Source: a virus
IMG/VR virus record: IMGVR_UViG_3300009011_000002
Span: 162,774 to 226,773 of that record
Direction: 5' to 3' (one strand)
Length of the DNA: 64,000 bases
Under the pieces are notes generated by a model that saw only the letters and a list, made by a program, of their open reading frames with translations, did not search any database and was not told the origin of the DNA. The translations under genes were made by a program, and so were the position numbers. Of this stretch, positions 1 to 8,117 are shown one piece after another (the first letter of the stretch is position 1; every line of letters starts with the position of its first letter).

Positions 1-392
1 TGGGCCCACAACTCGTTCTTGTTCCTGAGCCAGTTCTTGTTGGTGTCCAACGTCACTGGGTACAAGGTAGGACCGTCCATGATCATGCCGTGGTGACCGG
101 CGTCCATGAACTCTTTCATGATGATCGGATAAGCTTCCATTTCCCGGAAGCAACGTTTCATCCACTTCACCGGATCACGGGTGTTTTCCAGTGTGTCGAA
201 CAGGCTGAGTTGGATGAACTCCGGATGCAGGTGGCGGATCTTGCGGGCCATCTGCAACAGCTTCTTCGGGTTGTCCGTCATGTTGTCACGGAACCAGGTC
301 AGGATGTGGATCTCCTGATCAAACGGTTCCAGGTTCGGGTTGAACTCGTACGGGGTTGGGGCGCCTTTCTTTTTGCTGTGTGCTGCTTGCAT
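1..392 (-). CDS. Hypothetical protein, C-terminus cut by the left window edge
   Basis: The frame is open from an ATG at 392 to position 1, giving at least 130 codons with no stop, so the gene continues beyond the window. An AAGGA ribosome site lies about a dozen bases upstream and the stop of the next gene is 4 bp away, as in an operon. The visible protein starts MQAAHSKKKGAP, with a basic N-terminus, and is then helical and rich in W, M, H and charged residues. No family is recognised. It is the last visible member of the minus-strand run that begins near 2067. Confidence 0.75.
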   Translation of the reverse strand, partial: MQAAHSKKKGAPTPYEFNPNLEPFDQEIHILTWFRDNMTDNPKKLLQMARKIRHLHPEFIQLSLFDTLENTRDPVKWMKRCFREMEAYPIIMKEFMDAGHHGMIMDGPTLYPVTLDTNKNWLRNKNELWA

Positions 393-396
393 TGCT

Positions 397-765
397 TTAC
401 TGTCCTTGGTAGGGGATAGTGCCGTGAATGAGGAAGTTGAGGATGGCGTCGTTAGCGCCAGTGATGAACGGATACTGCATTTTTACAGCCGCCGCGATTT
501 CGTCGCCAGGCAGGTTGTAAAACACATCGATCCAGCCGTCTTCTTTTGCGGTTACGACCACGGTACGAGAGATAGGGCAAGTCTCACCAGGTTTGCCAGT
601 ACCGGGTTCGGTCTTGTGGTAAGTCAGTGAATGCCCTTCGATGGTCGACACCACCACACCGTTGGTTTCTTTGGCGTACTTGGCTTGTTTGGCCAGATGA
701 CCAAGCTCGATTTCAAAAGCAATCAGGGACTTGAGGATAGTCCCCTGCAGAATGGTAAAGGCCAT
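397..765 (-). CDS. Hypothetical protein, 122 aa
   Basis: Complete small ORF with AAGGA eight bases before the ATG. It is separated from its upstream neighbour by only 3 bp, so the two are probably translated from one message. The N-terminal third is hydrophobic and helical (MAFTILQGTILKSLIAFEIE), and a predicted beta-rich part with an SRTVVVTAKEDGW stretch follows. There is no signal peptide cleavage site or known motif. Function unknown. Confidence 0.75.
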   Translation of the reverse strand: MAFTILQGTILKSLIAFEIELGHLAKQAKYAKETNGVVVSTIEGHSLTYHKTEPGTGKPGETCPISRTVVVTAKEDGWIDVFYNLPGDEIAAAVKMQYPFITGANDAILNFLIHGTIPYQGQ

Positions 766-768
766 GAC

Positions 769-1341
769 CTAGTCCTTAGGTTGTGGGTGGAAGATAAGGT
801 CGTCGAGTTCTTCAACCGACAGGGGGCCGGGATCAGAGGAGAAGCCAGCTTCTTTGAGGGCTTCTGCCAGTGGTGGGGCCCCCAGGATACGAGGTCTATG
901 TTTATCAAGGCTCGAAAAGGACAGACTGGTAGGTCTGCTTCGGCCATACGAACCCGTACGGATGAACAGGTGTTCCGCTGGGTTGTAGTACCGATCCGGT
1001 TTGGGGATATACCTGGCTTGGTTTACGGTGAGTTGATCAACGTAGATATCCCTGTTCTGCCGGAAGTCATGCAGGAACAGGTTAACCCGAGTGGCATGTT
1101 GCGCCATCAAGGAGATACCCACGTTGATGATTTGTTCCAGAGACTTGTCCGACTGGGCCACCGCCTCGTTGACCCACAGATGGTTCAACCTACCGTCGTC
1201 GGTGATCAGCGTGATGGACATCTTGGCGTCACGCGAATGACGGTAGGTGTCTTGGACCATCAGGTCTGGAACATTGGCCAGTTTGCATTTGGCCAAGGCG
1301 CTTTCCAGCAATTCGAGTGCTTCTTGTTGCTCATCGTTCAT
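769..1341 (-). CDS. Hypothetical protein, 190 aa
   Basis: The frame is open further upstream, but the start at 1341 (MNDEQQEALELL) is preferred. It has AAGGAA eight bases upstream and overlaps the preceding gene by only 11 bp, whereas a longer form would overlap by about 180 bp. The protein is soluble, with an acidic helical N-terminus, a central beta-like MSITLITDDGRLNHLWV segment and a C-terminus rich in P and S. No family recognised. Confidence 0.75.
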   Translation of the reverse strand: MNDEQQEALELLESALAKCKLANVPDLMVQDTYRHSRDAKMSITLITDDGRLNHLWVNEAVAQSDKSLEQIINVGISLMAQHATRVNLFLHDFRQNRDIYVDQLTVNQARYIPKPDRYYNPAEHLFIRTGSYGRSRPTSLSFSSLDKHRPRILGAPPLAEALKEAGFSSDPGPLSVEELDDLIFHPQPKD

Positions 1342-1693
1342 TTTCGCGTTCCTTGTCAAAGTCTTCCCGGGTCTTTTCATCGAGCACAATGAATGCACGA
1401 CCACACTTGCATTCAGATTGGCTCTTGATCTTGAACCCGTACGAAGACAACAAAATAGCCCGGCCGTTAGCCAGCGGTTGGAGACAGAAAGTCTGTCCCT
1501 TAGAGGCAAACTTCAAGCGACGAAGTTCGTTGACGATCGAGACGTTGTAATGCGACTGGCAGTAATCATCGATCAGTTCTTCGAATACGTTGCGTATTTC
1601 CTTTTCATCGAGACCCTCAAAGAGCTTAGTCAAACGCTCCCCAAGTTTCTCCCCGGTCTCTTGGGAGTAGAAATGAGAGTCGTGTTCGGACAT
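1331..1693 (-). CDS. Hypothetical protein, 120 aa, with a CxC motif
   Basis: It starts at an ATG that shares one base with the stop of the upstream gene (TAATG), which suggests coupled translation. The protein is charged and mostly helical. A SECKCGRAF segment near residue 95 holds a close cysteine pair that could bind a metal, but there is no second pair to complete a normal zinc finger. The C-terminus is very charged (EKTREDFDKERENER). Function unknown. Confidence 0.75.
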   Translation of the reverse strand: MSEHDSHFYSQETGEKLGERLTKLFEGLDEKEIRNVFEELIDDYCQSHYNVSIVNELRRLKFASKGQTFCLQPLANGRAILLSSYGFKIKSQSECKCGRAFIVLDEKTREDFDKERENER

Positions 1694-2067
1694 TACAACC
1701 CCGTGGCTTTCTTCATGGATTGGCGAACTTCCACCAGGCGCATGATCAGCCCATCGACGTCGTCCTGCTCGAAGATCAGGAAACGAACTTCGTCGCCTTC
1801 ATATGACCCATCACGACCAGTGCCGTCGTATTCAGTCGGCAGAGACAAGTTGGGATCCTTGCGAAGAGATTCCACTTTATCCCACAGATCGTCGCTGCCT
1901 GTGTTTGCAATTAGAGATTCAGGTGCCAGTGAAATAGAAACAAAGTCATTGTCACCACAGGCACCAGTTCCGATGTACAAGGTATCGTCAGTGCGATTTT
2001 CCCAGATCTTGGTGAACAGCACTTCGTGTTCGAGTGCTCTGAATTCAGCGCGGTTTACAATACGCAT
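1693..2067 (-). CDS. Hypothetical protein, 124 aa
   Basis: First gene after the promoter-hairpin element at 2091-2146, with GGAG eight bases before the ATG. The protein is acidic and predicted alpha/beta, with a glycine- and aspartate-rich centre (EYDGTGRDGSYEGDEVRF) and a helical C-terminus. It has no cysteine motif or membrane segment. Probably the head of the small-gene operon that runs left to position 1. Function unknown. Confidence 0.78.
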   Translation of the reverse strand: MRIVNRAEFRALEHEVLFTKIWENRTDDTLYIGTGACGDNDFVSISLAPESLIANTGSDDLWDKVESLRKDPNLSLPTEYDGTGRDGSYEGDEVRFLIFEQDDVDGLIMRLVEVRQSMKKATGL

Positions 2068-2090
2068 TTACGTTACTCCAAATATAAGTA

Positions 2091-2119
2091 ATTACCAGCC
2101 CAAACTACAGGCTGGTAAT
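2091..2119 (-). terminator. Inverted repeat with 10-bp arms after the 88-aa gene, overlapping a promoter-like box
   Basis: ATTACCAGCC at 2091-2100 pairs perfectly with GGCTGGTAAT at 2110-2119 around a 9-nt loop. It lies just downstream of the 2143-2409 gene. No run of U follows, so it may be a weak terminator, an operator or a 5' leader hairpin. Its upstream arm contains the TATTAC box of the promoter-like element. Confidence 0.5.
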
Positions 2120-2146
2120 ATAGAGACAAGACTTACTACAACTTAA
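2115..2146 (-). promoter_or_regulatory. Phage promoter-like element (TTAAGTT-N19-TATTAC)
   Basis: Read on the minus strand, TTAAGTT (2146-2140) is followed 19 bases later by TATTAC (2120-2115). The same two boxes with the same spacing occur at 7743-7774 and 46363-46394. The first box overlaps the stop codon of the 2143-2409 gene. It would drive the gene starting at 2067. Confidence 0.55.
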
Positions 2147-2409
2147 GGGTAGACCTTAACGCGGAACAGCCCGTTGGTCGAGGGAACAGCTTGTAACTCC
2201 CACGTGAACGCTCCAACCGGTTTATCAGCAAGCTTCTGCGCAATCATGAGGCCGCCTATACGAGCAGCTTCCATGAAGCGGTGATCACCTACCATGGCTG
2301 GTGTTCTCCCATCCGCCGACATCGTGGATGCACGCCAATGGACCCATTCTGGATTCAACAACTCCGGGTGTTGGTCGGCATCAACTTGAAGCTCGGGAAT
2401 GAATTGCAT
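2143..2409 (-). CDS. Hypothetical protein, 88 aa (NPEWVHWRA family)
   Basis: Small ORF with AGGAG seven bases before the ATG. It starts MQFIPELQ and carries NPEWVHWRA at about residues 19-27. The 111-aa protein at 9250-9585 starts MQIPPPLL and has NLDWLQWRA at the same place, and both end in a short basic beta-like tail (FRVKVYP against YIVKIKRK). The two are probably distant paralogues. No characterised relative is recognised. Confidence 0.75.
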   Translation of the reverse strand: MQFIPELQVDADQHPELLNPEWVHWRASTMSADGRTPAMVGDHRFMEAARIGGLMIAQKLADKPVGAFTWELQAVPSTNGLFRVKVYP

Positions 2410-2423
2410 GGGATTGCTCCTGG

Positions 2424-3269
2424 TTACAGGCGAGCTTTCTGCTCGATGATTATTTCTGGGTCACGTTGGGAGTTATCAATGGTGATCTCAACGCTAGCTG
2501 GACGACCGGTCGGGAACACCATCTTTACTACACGTGCGATAGCCTCGGTCCCGGCTTTTTCAGGGGTGTTGCTAGGATGTTGCGCCAAGAACCATTCGAT
2601 CCAGTCGAAGGAGATGAAACGGCGAACGTAGGGGTGGTTACCCGTAGGCTGTTTGGTGATAAACAGATCAGGTTCGGGTACGGCCGCTTGCGCTGCTCTG
2701 CCAGCCGCTTCCTTAAGTTCTTCACCGGTGAGCACGTGAACAGACTGACCTTTCTTCAACGCATTGGCCAGCTTGTAGAAATGGCTAGCCGTCGAAGCGA
2801 GCAATGCCAGTTCCTTTTCGTCGATCCGGCTATCAAAGCCGAATGCATTTTCGAAGAAGCCCAAACGGCGCAGGACCACGCGGAGTTCTTCAGACTGCCG
2901 TTCTTCACCCAGCTTCTTGGCCGCATCAACGTTAGAGTCTCGCAGCAAACCAGTGAGCGCCGGAGAAATGTCCTTGAACATACGGACGAGGTCATAACCG
3001 TCGAGGCCGTGGGACTTGAACGCATCGTCGAAAGCGTACAGGCGGTTCTGCAACCAATCGATACGGTCGAGGACGTTGTTGAAGAAGATCTGGGCTTGTT
3101 CTTTCTTGGCACCGGAGCATTGCTCGATGATTTCTTTGGTGCCAGCCTCGAAGTAACCCTTGAAACCGAAATCGTTCTTGTCGGCCAATGGGCGTTGTTC
3201 GTAGTTGCACATGGTAAGGTTGGTAGCTTCTGATAAGCGCATAGTGGATTCCGTTCGAAGTACTGGCAT
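2424..3269 (-). CDS. Hypothetical protein, 281 aa
   Basis: Long minus-strand ORF starting 3 bp after the stop of its upstream neighbour. The start may be the ATG at 3269 (AAAGG 10 bases upstream) or the one at 3242 (CGGAA seven bases upstream). The protein is soluble and mainly helical: residues about 45-90 and 100-170 form charged helices, and a shorter beta-rich C-terminal part contains PYVRRFISFDWIEWFL. No catalytic motif or membrane segment seen. Function unknown. Confidence 0.78.
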   Translation of the reverse strand: MPVLRTESTMRLSEATNLTMCNYEQRPLADKNDFGFKGYFEAGTKEIIEQCSGAKKEQAQIFFNNVLDRIDWLQNRLYAFDDAFKSHGLDGYDLVRMFKDISPALTGLLRDSNVDAAKKLGEERQSEELRVVLRRLGFFENAFGFDSRIDEKELALLASTASHFYKLANALKKGQSVHVLTGEELKEAAGRAAQAAVPEPDLFITKQPTGNHPYVRRFISFDWIEWFLAQHPSNTPEKAGTEAIARVVKMVFPTGRPASVEITIDNSQRDPEIIIEQKARL

Positions 3270-3272
3270 GAG

Positions 3273-3845
3273 TTAACGACCTTTAGGTGGGTTACGTGGA
3301 CAAGCTTTGCCGTTGGCATCATAGGGCGCGCTTGGATCAGGCAGTGGCTGGTAACCATTCCCTGGCAAACAACCGTCTGTACGGTCTAGGTGTTTGGTGC
3401 GTAACAGCAGTTGTTTCATTTCCGGCGACGGCACGAGGACAGGAATGTGCACAGACCGAGGGTTTACAATCACGCCATTCTCTAACATGACGTGCGGTTG
3501 GTCTTGTTCTACTTTCACTTCACTACGTTTACGCAACCGCAGGTTCTTGCTACGCAGGTTACGGTTGGTGCGCTTCAACGAACCGATCTCGTTGGACATG
3601 TACACAACGCGCTGTACGAGGCCCGCTACGTCCCATTCGGTTAATGGGGTACCATTCTGCTTGTAGGCGGCAAACGCCACCAGGAAGCGCTCTGCAGCGT
3701 CCAGGTTGGTGTCTTCCGGCAGGTAGAAGTCATCTCGGCGGATGGGTTCTTCCAGTTTGTGCTTGCCAATGAAACCGGACAAATACAGTTTCAACTTCTC
3801 GGTAACTTTGGCGAGGGGGAAACGCTTCTTGCTTTCGATGGCCAT
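3273..3845 (-). CDS. Hypothetical protein, 190 aa, with a basic helix
   Basis: First gene of its unit, with AGGAAG seven bases before the ATG and a promoter-like box 40-55 bp upstream. Residues about 80-110 are a strongly basic, probably coiled segment (KRTNRNLRSKNLRLRKRS) that could bind nucleic acid. The C-terminus is rich in P and G and probably disordered. No known domain. Confidence 0.75.
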   Translation of the reverse strand: MAIESKKRFPLAKVTEKLKLYLSGFIGKHKLEEPIRRDDFYLPEDTNLDAAERFLVAFAAYKQNGTPLTEWDVAGLVQRVVYMSNEIGSLKRTNRNLRSKNLRLRKRSEVKVEQDQPHVMLENGVIVNPRSVHIPVLVPSPEMKQLLLRTKHLDRTDGCLPGNGYQPLPDPSAPYDANGKACPRNPPKGR

Positions 3846-3883
3846 AATTCATCTTCCTGATAAGGTTGAGGGGTTACGTAATA

Positions 3884-3900
3884 GTAATATAGGTTTAATA
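3884..3900 (-). promoter_or_regulatory. Promoter-like core ATTAAACCTATATTAC
   Basis: The minus strand here reads TATTAAACCTATATTAC, matching the core upstream of the genes near 17047, 7669 and 46314. It lies about 40 bp before the ATG at 3845 and right after the terminator of the upstream unit. The exact TTAAGTT box at 19-bp spacing is absent. From memory, TATATTAC also resembles the reported early promoters of phiKZ-type phages. Confidence 0.5.
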
Positions 3901-3927
3901 AAAACTAACACGGTATCAAAAATAAAG

Positions 3928-3953
3928 CCTTAGGCGGAGCAATCCGCCTAAGG
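3928..3953 (-). terminator. Rho-independent terminator after the 3962-5428 gene
   Basis: CCTTAGGCGGA pairs perfectly with TCCGCCTAAGG (11 bp) around a 4-nt loop. On the minus strand it is followed by CTTTATTTTTG, a U-rich tract. It separates the unit starting near 6067 from the next promoter. Confidence 0.85.
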
Positions 3954-3961
3954 TATAACAC

Positions 3962-5428
3962 TTACTGGATGAGTTCCAGCTTACGGCTCAGTTCGATCTT
4001 CAGCGGGTTGCCGTTGTTCGGGATCAGGTTGTAGCGTTCCAGCTCTTCCGGCTTCTTCTCGCTGGACATGACGCGGTAAGCACCCTTGGTCCACGCCAGT
4101 GCGAAACTGCACGAGTGGACGTTACGGTACCAGTCGATCCATTCCTGGGACAGGGTGTGGACTGAGGTGGTGAGGTTGGGTTCTTTCGGGCCCTTGTCGA
4201 TGAACTCTTCCAGGCTCTGCGTGAAGGTCTTCAGCGCGGTCATTGGATTGACTGGACGTTGTTTACCCAGCTGGACAATGACCATGTCTTCGGTGATCCG
4301 CTTGGCGTCGAGCCGCTTGGCTACCAGTTCGCCAAACAGCTGGTAGTATTCCGGACCGAAGTTAACCCAGTTACTACCACCGCCACCGAAGGTGTTTTGC
4401 AACGAGAAGTAATTCATTCCCATGGTGAGGTGGAACGAACGGAAGAGTGCGGCCAGGCGTTCGTCGTTGTAAGAACCGACAATCCGACGAAGGAGGTCTT
4501 CTTTCTCAAGAACCGGTTCGTTCTCGGCGCGGTTGTCGAGCACACGCTCGAAGGCTGCCAGGACCAGTTGTCGAGCAATAGGGAGTACTTCGTTCGGGTA
4601 CTCCCAACTGCGCCCTTGTTCGCCGATGATGACGAAGGTTTCATCCGAACGTTCCGCCCAGGTCTGCTGGATCCAGAACAGCATTTGCTTGAAGTTCATG
4701 CCAGCAACAATGCCCTTGAGCTTGGCGGTGACTTCCTTGCGTTTTTCTTCGGTGAGTTCAGTCACTTCTGGTTCCTTTTCGTTAATAGTTTGCTTCTTGG
4801 CCATTTCAAGAATGCGTTGCATGATACCAGCCGCCACAGAGAGACTCGCGGGACCTTCGTAGCGGTACAATGCGCCGGTGACAACATCGAACTCGAAAGT
4901 GAAATCTTGTTTCGACTCGGTGGTCTCTAACCGGTAATTGAAAATGGTGCCTGGAGTGTCTCGGCTTTCGGTCACGTCCAACCGCCACCCAGCCTGGAGA
5001 CCCTGAGAATCACCGTCGAGGTAAGCCCAGTTATGACGAATAAACAGCTTCGCCAGTTCCAAAGAGTGTTCCATTAACCTGCCTTGAGCTGCCGCCGAGT
5101 TGTTCAGCTTGTCAAGGATGTAGTTATAAACCTCCGAGAAGACTTCGTACACATCACCAGGGCTGGTGCCGAAATCCAATGCAGTCAGACGGTCCCCTGC
5201 AAGGTTAGCCGATACTTCAAAGTCGCGGATAGGGACCCCTTCACCACGGCCGGAGCTGTACTTGAACCCGTAACCAGGCGTACCGGCGAAGTATTGCAAC
5301 CGCCATTCACCGATGGTCAGCCCAGGGGAGTAACTGGACCAGTTCATGACCGCGAACACACCGGCCAGTTCTTTAATTTTGTGGGCCAAGTCGGCAGCTT
5401 GTTTCAGTTCCATGTCCTTACTCGTCAT
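3962..5428 (-). CDS. Hypothetical protein, about 488 aa
   Basis: The frame opens at 5443, but the ATG at 5428 (MTSKDMELKQ) has GGAG at a suitable distance and overlaps the preceding gene by only 11 bp; 5413 is also possible. The protein appears to be built of repeated alpha/beta segments of similar style: W-rich starts (VMNWSSYSPG, RHNWAYLDGD) and beta strands around residues 15-85 and 130-200. A charged linker (about 225-250) leads to a helical second half containing a GGGGSNW loop. No family recognised. It is the largest gene of its operon and is followed directly by a strong terminator. Confidence 0.78.
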   Translation of the reverse strand: MTSKDMELKQAADLAHKIKELAGVFAVMNWSSYSPGLTIGEWRLQYFAGTPGYGFKYSSGRGEGVPIRDFEVSANLAGDRLTALDFGTSPGDVYEVFSEVYNYILDKLNNSAAAQGRLMEHSLELAKLFIRHNWAYLDGDSQGLQAGWRLDVTESRDTPGTIFNYRLETTESKQDFTFEFDVVTGALYRYEGPASLSVAAGIMQRILEMAKKQTINEKEPEVTELTEEKRKEVTAKLKGIVAGMNFKQMLFWIQQTWAERSDETFVIIGEQGRSWEYPNEVLPIARQLVLAAFERVLDNRAENEPVLEKEDLLRRIVGSYNDERLAALFRSFHLTMGMNYFSLQNTFGGGGSNWVNFGPEYYQLFGELVAKRLDAKRITEDMVIVQLGKQRPVNPMTALKTFTQSLEEFIDKGPKEPNLTTSVHTLSQEWIDWYRNVHSCSFALAWTKGAYRVMSSEKKPEELERYNLIPNNGNPLKIELSRKLELIQ

Positions 5429-5831
5429 CACGAACAACTCCATATTGATATTTCGCGTCTACCTTGTAACCAAGAGACACCCTTTCTTGCATGGTGACCT
5501 TAGCACGGAAGCGTGCTTTGTTCGTCCCGGTCTCGCGAACAGTGAAGGTTACTTCCGCCTTACGTTGCCCAACGCACACCGACGACTTGATCAGGGCTTC
5601 TACAAAGTTGTTGAAGTACCCTCCCTGACGCAAGTCTTCAGTCATACGCCCCACGAAGATACCGGTTGCAGCTACAGCGTTGGTATACTCGAAGGGCTTG
5701 CCATTAGGGTCCAGTTCCTTCGGCAACTTGTCCGGTGCTTGGTAGGCGTCTTCGAGGAACAGCTTTTGAGTAAAGCTATCCGCCTCTACCTGCACTTCGA
5801 TGTAGCAGTTATCCAGTTCTGCTTCAGACAT
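5418..5831 (-). CDS. Hypothetical protein, 137 aa
   Basis: It starts at an ATG sharing one base with the stop of the upstream gene (TAATG) and runs 11 bp into the next, so the three genes look translationally coupled. Predicted beta-rich: the N-terminus (CYIEVQVEADSF) and C-terminus (RAKVTMQERVSLGYKVDAKY) look like strands around a helical middle. No signal peptide or known motif. Confidence 0.75.
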   Translation of the reverse strand: MSEAELDNCYIEVQVEADSFTQKLFLEDAYQAPDKLPKELDPNGKPFEYTNAVAATGIFVGRMTEDLRQGGYFNNFVEALIKSSVCVGQRKAEVTFTVRETGTNKARFRAKVTMQERVSLGYKVDAKYQYGVVRDDE

Positions 5832-6067
5832 TACTTACTTCCCCTGATTGGTTTGCAAGAAACTTCGATGTTGCTGCTCGTCCCGTTACGAGCCTTCATG
5901 TACTGCGTCGACGACGAGTAGACGTGGTTACGAAGCCCCACATGCTCTACCACGGCCATCATGGCAGAACGACACTCGTTGGAGTCTACGATCTGGGAAA
6001 TGTTCCCATGGACCGGCTGACCGTTAACACTTGCCATGAAGTAGGTAGCAATTAGCAGGGCTTTCAT
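5831..6067 (-). CDS. Small, possibly exported protein, 78 aa
   Basis: The first about 16 residues (MKALLIATYFMASVNG) resemble a short signal peptide ending in small residues. The rest is polar, with two cysteines (near 33 and 72) that could form one disulfide in the periplasm. GAGAGG lies nine bases before the ATG. First gene of the unit ending at 3962. Role unknown; an envelope-acting protein is possible, but the signal call rests on appearance only. Confidence 0.65.
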   Translation of the reverse strand: MKALLIATYFMASVNGQPVHGNISQIVDSNECRSAMMAVVEHVGLRNHVYSSSTQYMKARNGTSSNIEVSCKPIRGSK

Positions 6068-6102
6068 AAACGATAGGCCTCTCAGTTAAACGAAAAATAA
6101 AA

Positions 6103-6120
6103 GTGGACCCGAAGGTCCAC
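6103..6120 (-). terminator. Rho-independent terminator with UUCG tetraloop
   Basis: On the minus strand GTGGACC-TTCG-GGTCCAC is followed by TTTTATTTTT. This perfect 7-bp stem, stable UUCG loop and U tract make it a textbook terminator of the 6149-7669 gene. Confidence 0.9.
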
Positions 6121-6148
6121 CTTTACCACATTGCCTGTAAGCAGTTGC

Positions 6149-7669
6149 TTACATGGCGCCGATCATGCCCGAGACAACGGAAGGATCCACATCCAGGGCG
6201 GATGGTTCAGCGGCATTACCCAGCAGGTTGTTGCCTGGCAGCAGCGAACGACCCACTGCCGAACCCACAGCACCCAGGGCCAGGCCCGCGGTACCAGCAG
6301 CGACGTAACGACCGAACTGGCTTTCGATGTTGCTGTCGATCAGCTCACCGGCGAAGAAGCTGCCGATGGCGCCCGCGACGGTACCCAGTGCCGAACCCAC
6401 GGTCAGGCCACCGCGTGCTGCCATTTCCATGCCACCGCCCACGACTGCTGCGCCGACGCCGATCCAGGAGGAGCGGACGCCTTCGTCGCGTTCGTTCATC
6501 AGGCTGAAGCGGGACTTGGCTGCGGCGGCGCCCTCGGTCAGGTCTTCGATCTTGAACTGGGTCAGCAGGTAGCCCATGTAGGACTTGGTGAACTCCTGCT
6601 CGCTTTCCAGGAAGTTGTAGATGCGGTGGTCGCTGTCCATGTCAGCAGGTGCCGACGCGGAGAAGGTCGCCCAGCGCGCCATCACTTCTGGTTGGCCTTC
6701 CATGAAGTTCAGGAAGACTTGGGTGCGCAGGCCGCCGTCGATCATGCCCTTGGAGCTCAGGAACATGATGAAGCCGTCGAAGTCTTTGGCAGCGTTGTTG
6801 TTGTTGGCGGTGGTGTGAGCGTTGGCGTTGGTCATGGTGTCTTCCTCGGTATTCGCAGATTGGGTTTGGTTGGTTTGTTGTGCGGTGTTTTGAGCTAGCT
6901 GGTCGCGACGCTCTTGGGAGATGTTACGTTTCGAGATCAGTTCGTGTTGGGCATTCATCACGATCTCGATGATGTCTGCCTCGGCGGTAAAGCCGGTGTA
7001 TTCGATGGTGGTGTCATTGACCCTGTAGCCAGTAAGGTTCACCACCTCGGGGCACAGTTCTTTGATCCGTTCTTGCTGGTGTGCCACGATCTTTTCTTCC
7101 AGCGTCAACCAGCTGAAGTGGTGACCGGTCGGTGGGAAGATAGGTTCCGAGGATCCGTTTTCACGGCTCAGTTCGGTATCCGCATCACGGCGTCCGCCCA
7201 CGACAATGTCGGCATTCACCGGGGTATCGTCTTTGAGGGTCTCGTGGTCCTCGATGACTTTAACCACCACGCCTTTATCGCCAGGAAGATCAGTCATCTT
7301 GAACTTCGGTTCAGGATGTTCTTGGGAGGCAGCCATATCAACAGTCGCTGAGCCGTGAAGCTCAGCGACTGGGATAGGGTTAGCTGGGATCGAGGCGGGT
7401 GCTGCAGCAGCTGGGGCTACCGGCTCTTCGAGCACGATGGTCTTGGCTGCTTTGATCTGGGACATCGAATACTTCGTGCCCAGTTTGTGGTTCACGTTCG
7501 TCAGGACTTCAGTGCGAGACTGTTGCCGTACGAACTTGGGGTCGAGGAGCTTGGCCTTGATGGCGCTCTTCTGCTCTTCGACGGTGCCGCCCTTTTCACG
7601 CATTCCTTTAACAATGCCAACGATCGTCTCGATGGCAAACTCAGGAGTGGGGAATTGATCGTCAGCCAT
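6149..7669 (-). CDS. Hypothetical protein, 506 aa, with glycine-rich hydrophobic C-terminus
   Basis: A single-gene unit between a strong promoter-like element and a UUCG terminator, which suggests high expression. Residues 1-85 are a charged helical region, 90-275 are acidic and linker-like, and 275-300 are low complexity (N, T, A). Residues 300-390 are helical, and about 395-490 form a long Gly/Ala-rich hydrophobic stretch able to span or insert in membranes. An internal ATG at 6835 (residue 279) has AGGA seven bases upstream and would give a separate 228-aa product. The protein at 45531-45878 has a similar Gly/Ala-rich core. Function unknown. Confidence 0.78.
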   Translation of the reverse strand: MADDQFPTPEFAIETIVGIVKGMREKGGTVEEQKSAIKAKLLDPKFVRQQSRTEVLTNVNHKLGTKYSMSQIKAAKTIVLEEPVAPAAAAPASIPANPIPVAELHGSATVDMAASQEHPEPKFKMTDLPGDKGVVVKVIEDHETLKDDTPVNADIVVGGRRDADTELSRENGSSEPIFPPTGHHFSWLTLEEKIVAHQQERIKELCPEVVNLTGYRVNDTTIEYTGFTAEADIIEIVMNAQHELISKRNISQERRDQLAQNTAQQTNQTQSANTEEDTMTNANAHTTANNNNAAKDFDGFIMFLSSKGMIDGGLRTQVFLNFMEGQPEVMARWATFSASAPADMDSDHRIYNFLESEQEFTKSYMGYLLTQFKIEDLTEGAAAAKSRFSLMNERDEGVRSSWIGVGAAVVGGGMEMAARGGLTVGSALGTVAGAIGSFFAGELIDSNIESQFGRYVAAGTAGLALGAVGSAVGRSLLPGNNLLGNAAEPSALDVDPSVVSGMIGAM

Positions 7670-7731
7670 GTTTACAAACTCCTTTATCAGTTAGGTGGAT
7701 TATCCAATCGAAGTCGAATAATCTTGTTATC

Positions 7732-7776
7732 TTATCACCCAAGTAATACAGGTTTGAAAACAACTGTAACTTAAAT
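7732..7776 (-). promoter_or_regulatory. Strong phage promoter-like element
   Basis: On the minus strand TTAAGTTACAGTT is followed by AAACCTGTATTAC and TTGGGTGATAA. The block 46352-46394 has nearly the same bases in the same order: TTAAGTTACAGTT, then GACCTATATAAC, then CTGGGTGATAA. The two boxes have identical 19-bp spacing. It sits between the gene ending at 7777 and the ATG at 7669. Confidence 0.68.
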
Positions 7777-8115
7777 TTATCCGCACTGGATAACAGGTTT
7801 TGGTGGAGGGTTGGTAGGTGGAGGGAACTTACGGACCAGTTTTAAGTGCGAACATTTGACCAATGCAAGTTCACCGAAGTCAGTCTCACCTGTCGACGTC
7901 ACGTACTCCAGTTCGCATGGAGGTGTAGCATGGGCCACTATCCATGCTGCATCGTCCGCGTTATTGTCGAAGACGTAGAACGACGTCTCATGCTTCGAGT
8001 TACCATCCCGCATGCAGGGAATGAATCGGATCAAGTGAACGTGGGTGCCGATGTTGACCTTCGTGATGTCAGCATCAGTGATGATACAAAGATCACCTTT
8101 CTCGAGCTTGTCCAT
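7777..8115 (-). CDS. Hypothetical protein, 112 aa
   Basis: AAGGGG precedes the ATG and the upstream gene ends 2 bp away. The N-terminus (LEKGDLCIITDADI) and the VHLIRF and HLKLVRKF strands suggest a small beta-barrel-like fold of the kind often seen in phage hypothetical proteins. The C-terminal tail is proline-rich (FPPPTNPPPKP). Four cysteines are spread along the chain without a clear metal site. Confidence 0.75.
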   Translation of the reverse strand: MDKLEKGDLCIITDADITKVNIGTHVHLIRFIPCMRDGNSKHETSFYVFDNNADDAAWIVAHATPPCELEYVTSTGETDFGELALVKCSHLKLVRKFPPPTNPPPKPVIQCG

Positions 8116-8117
8116 AG

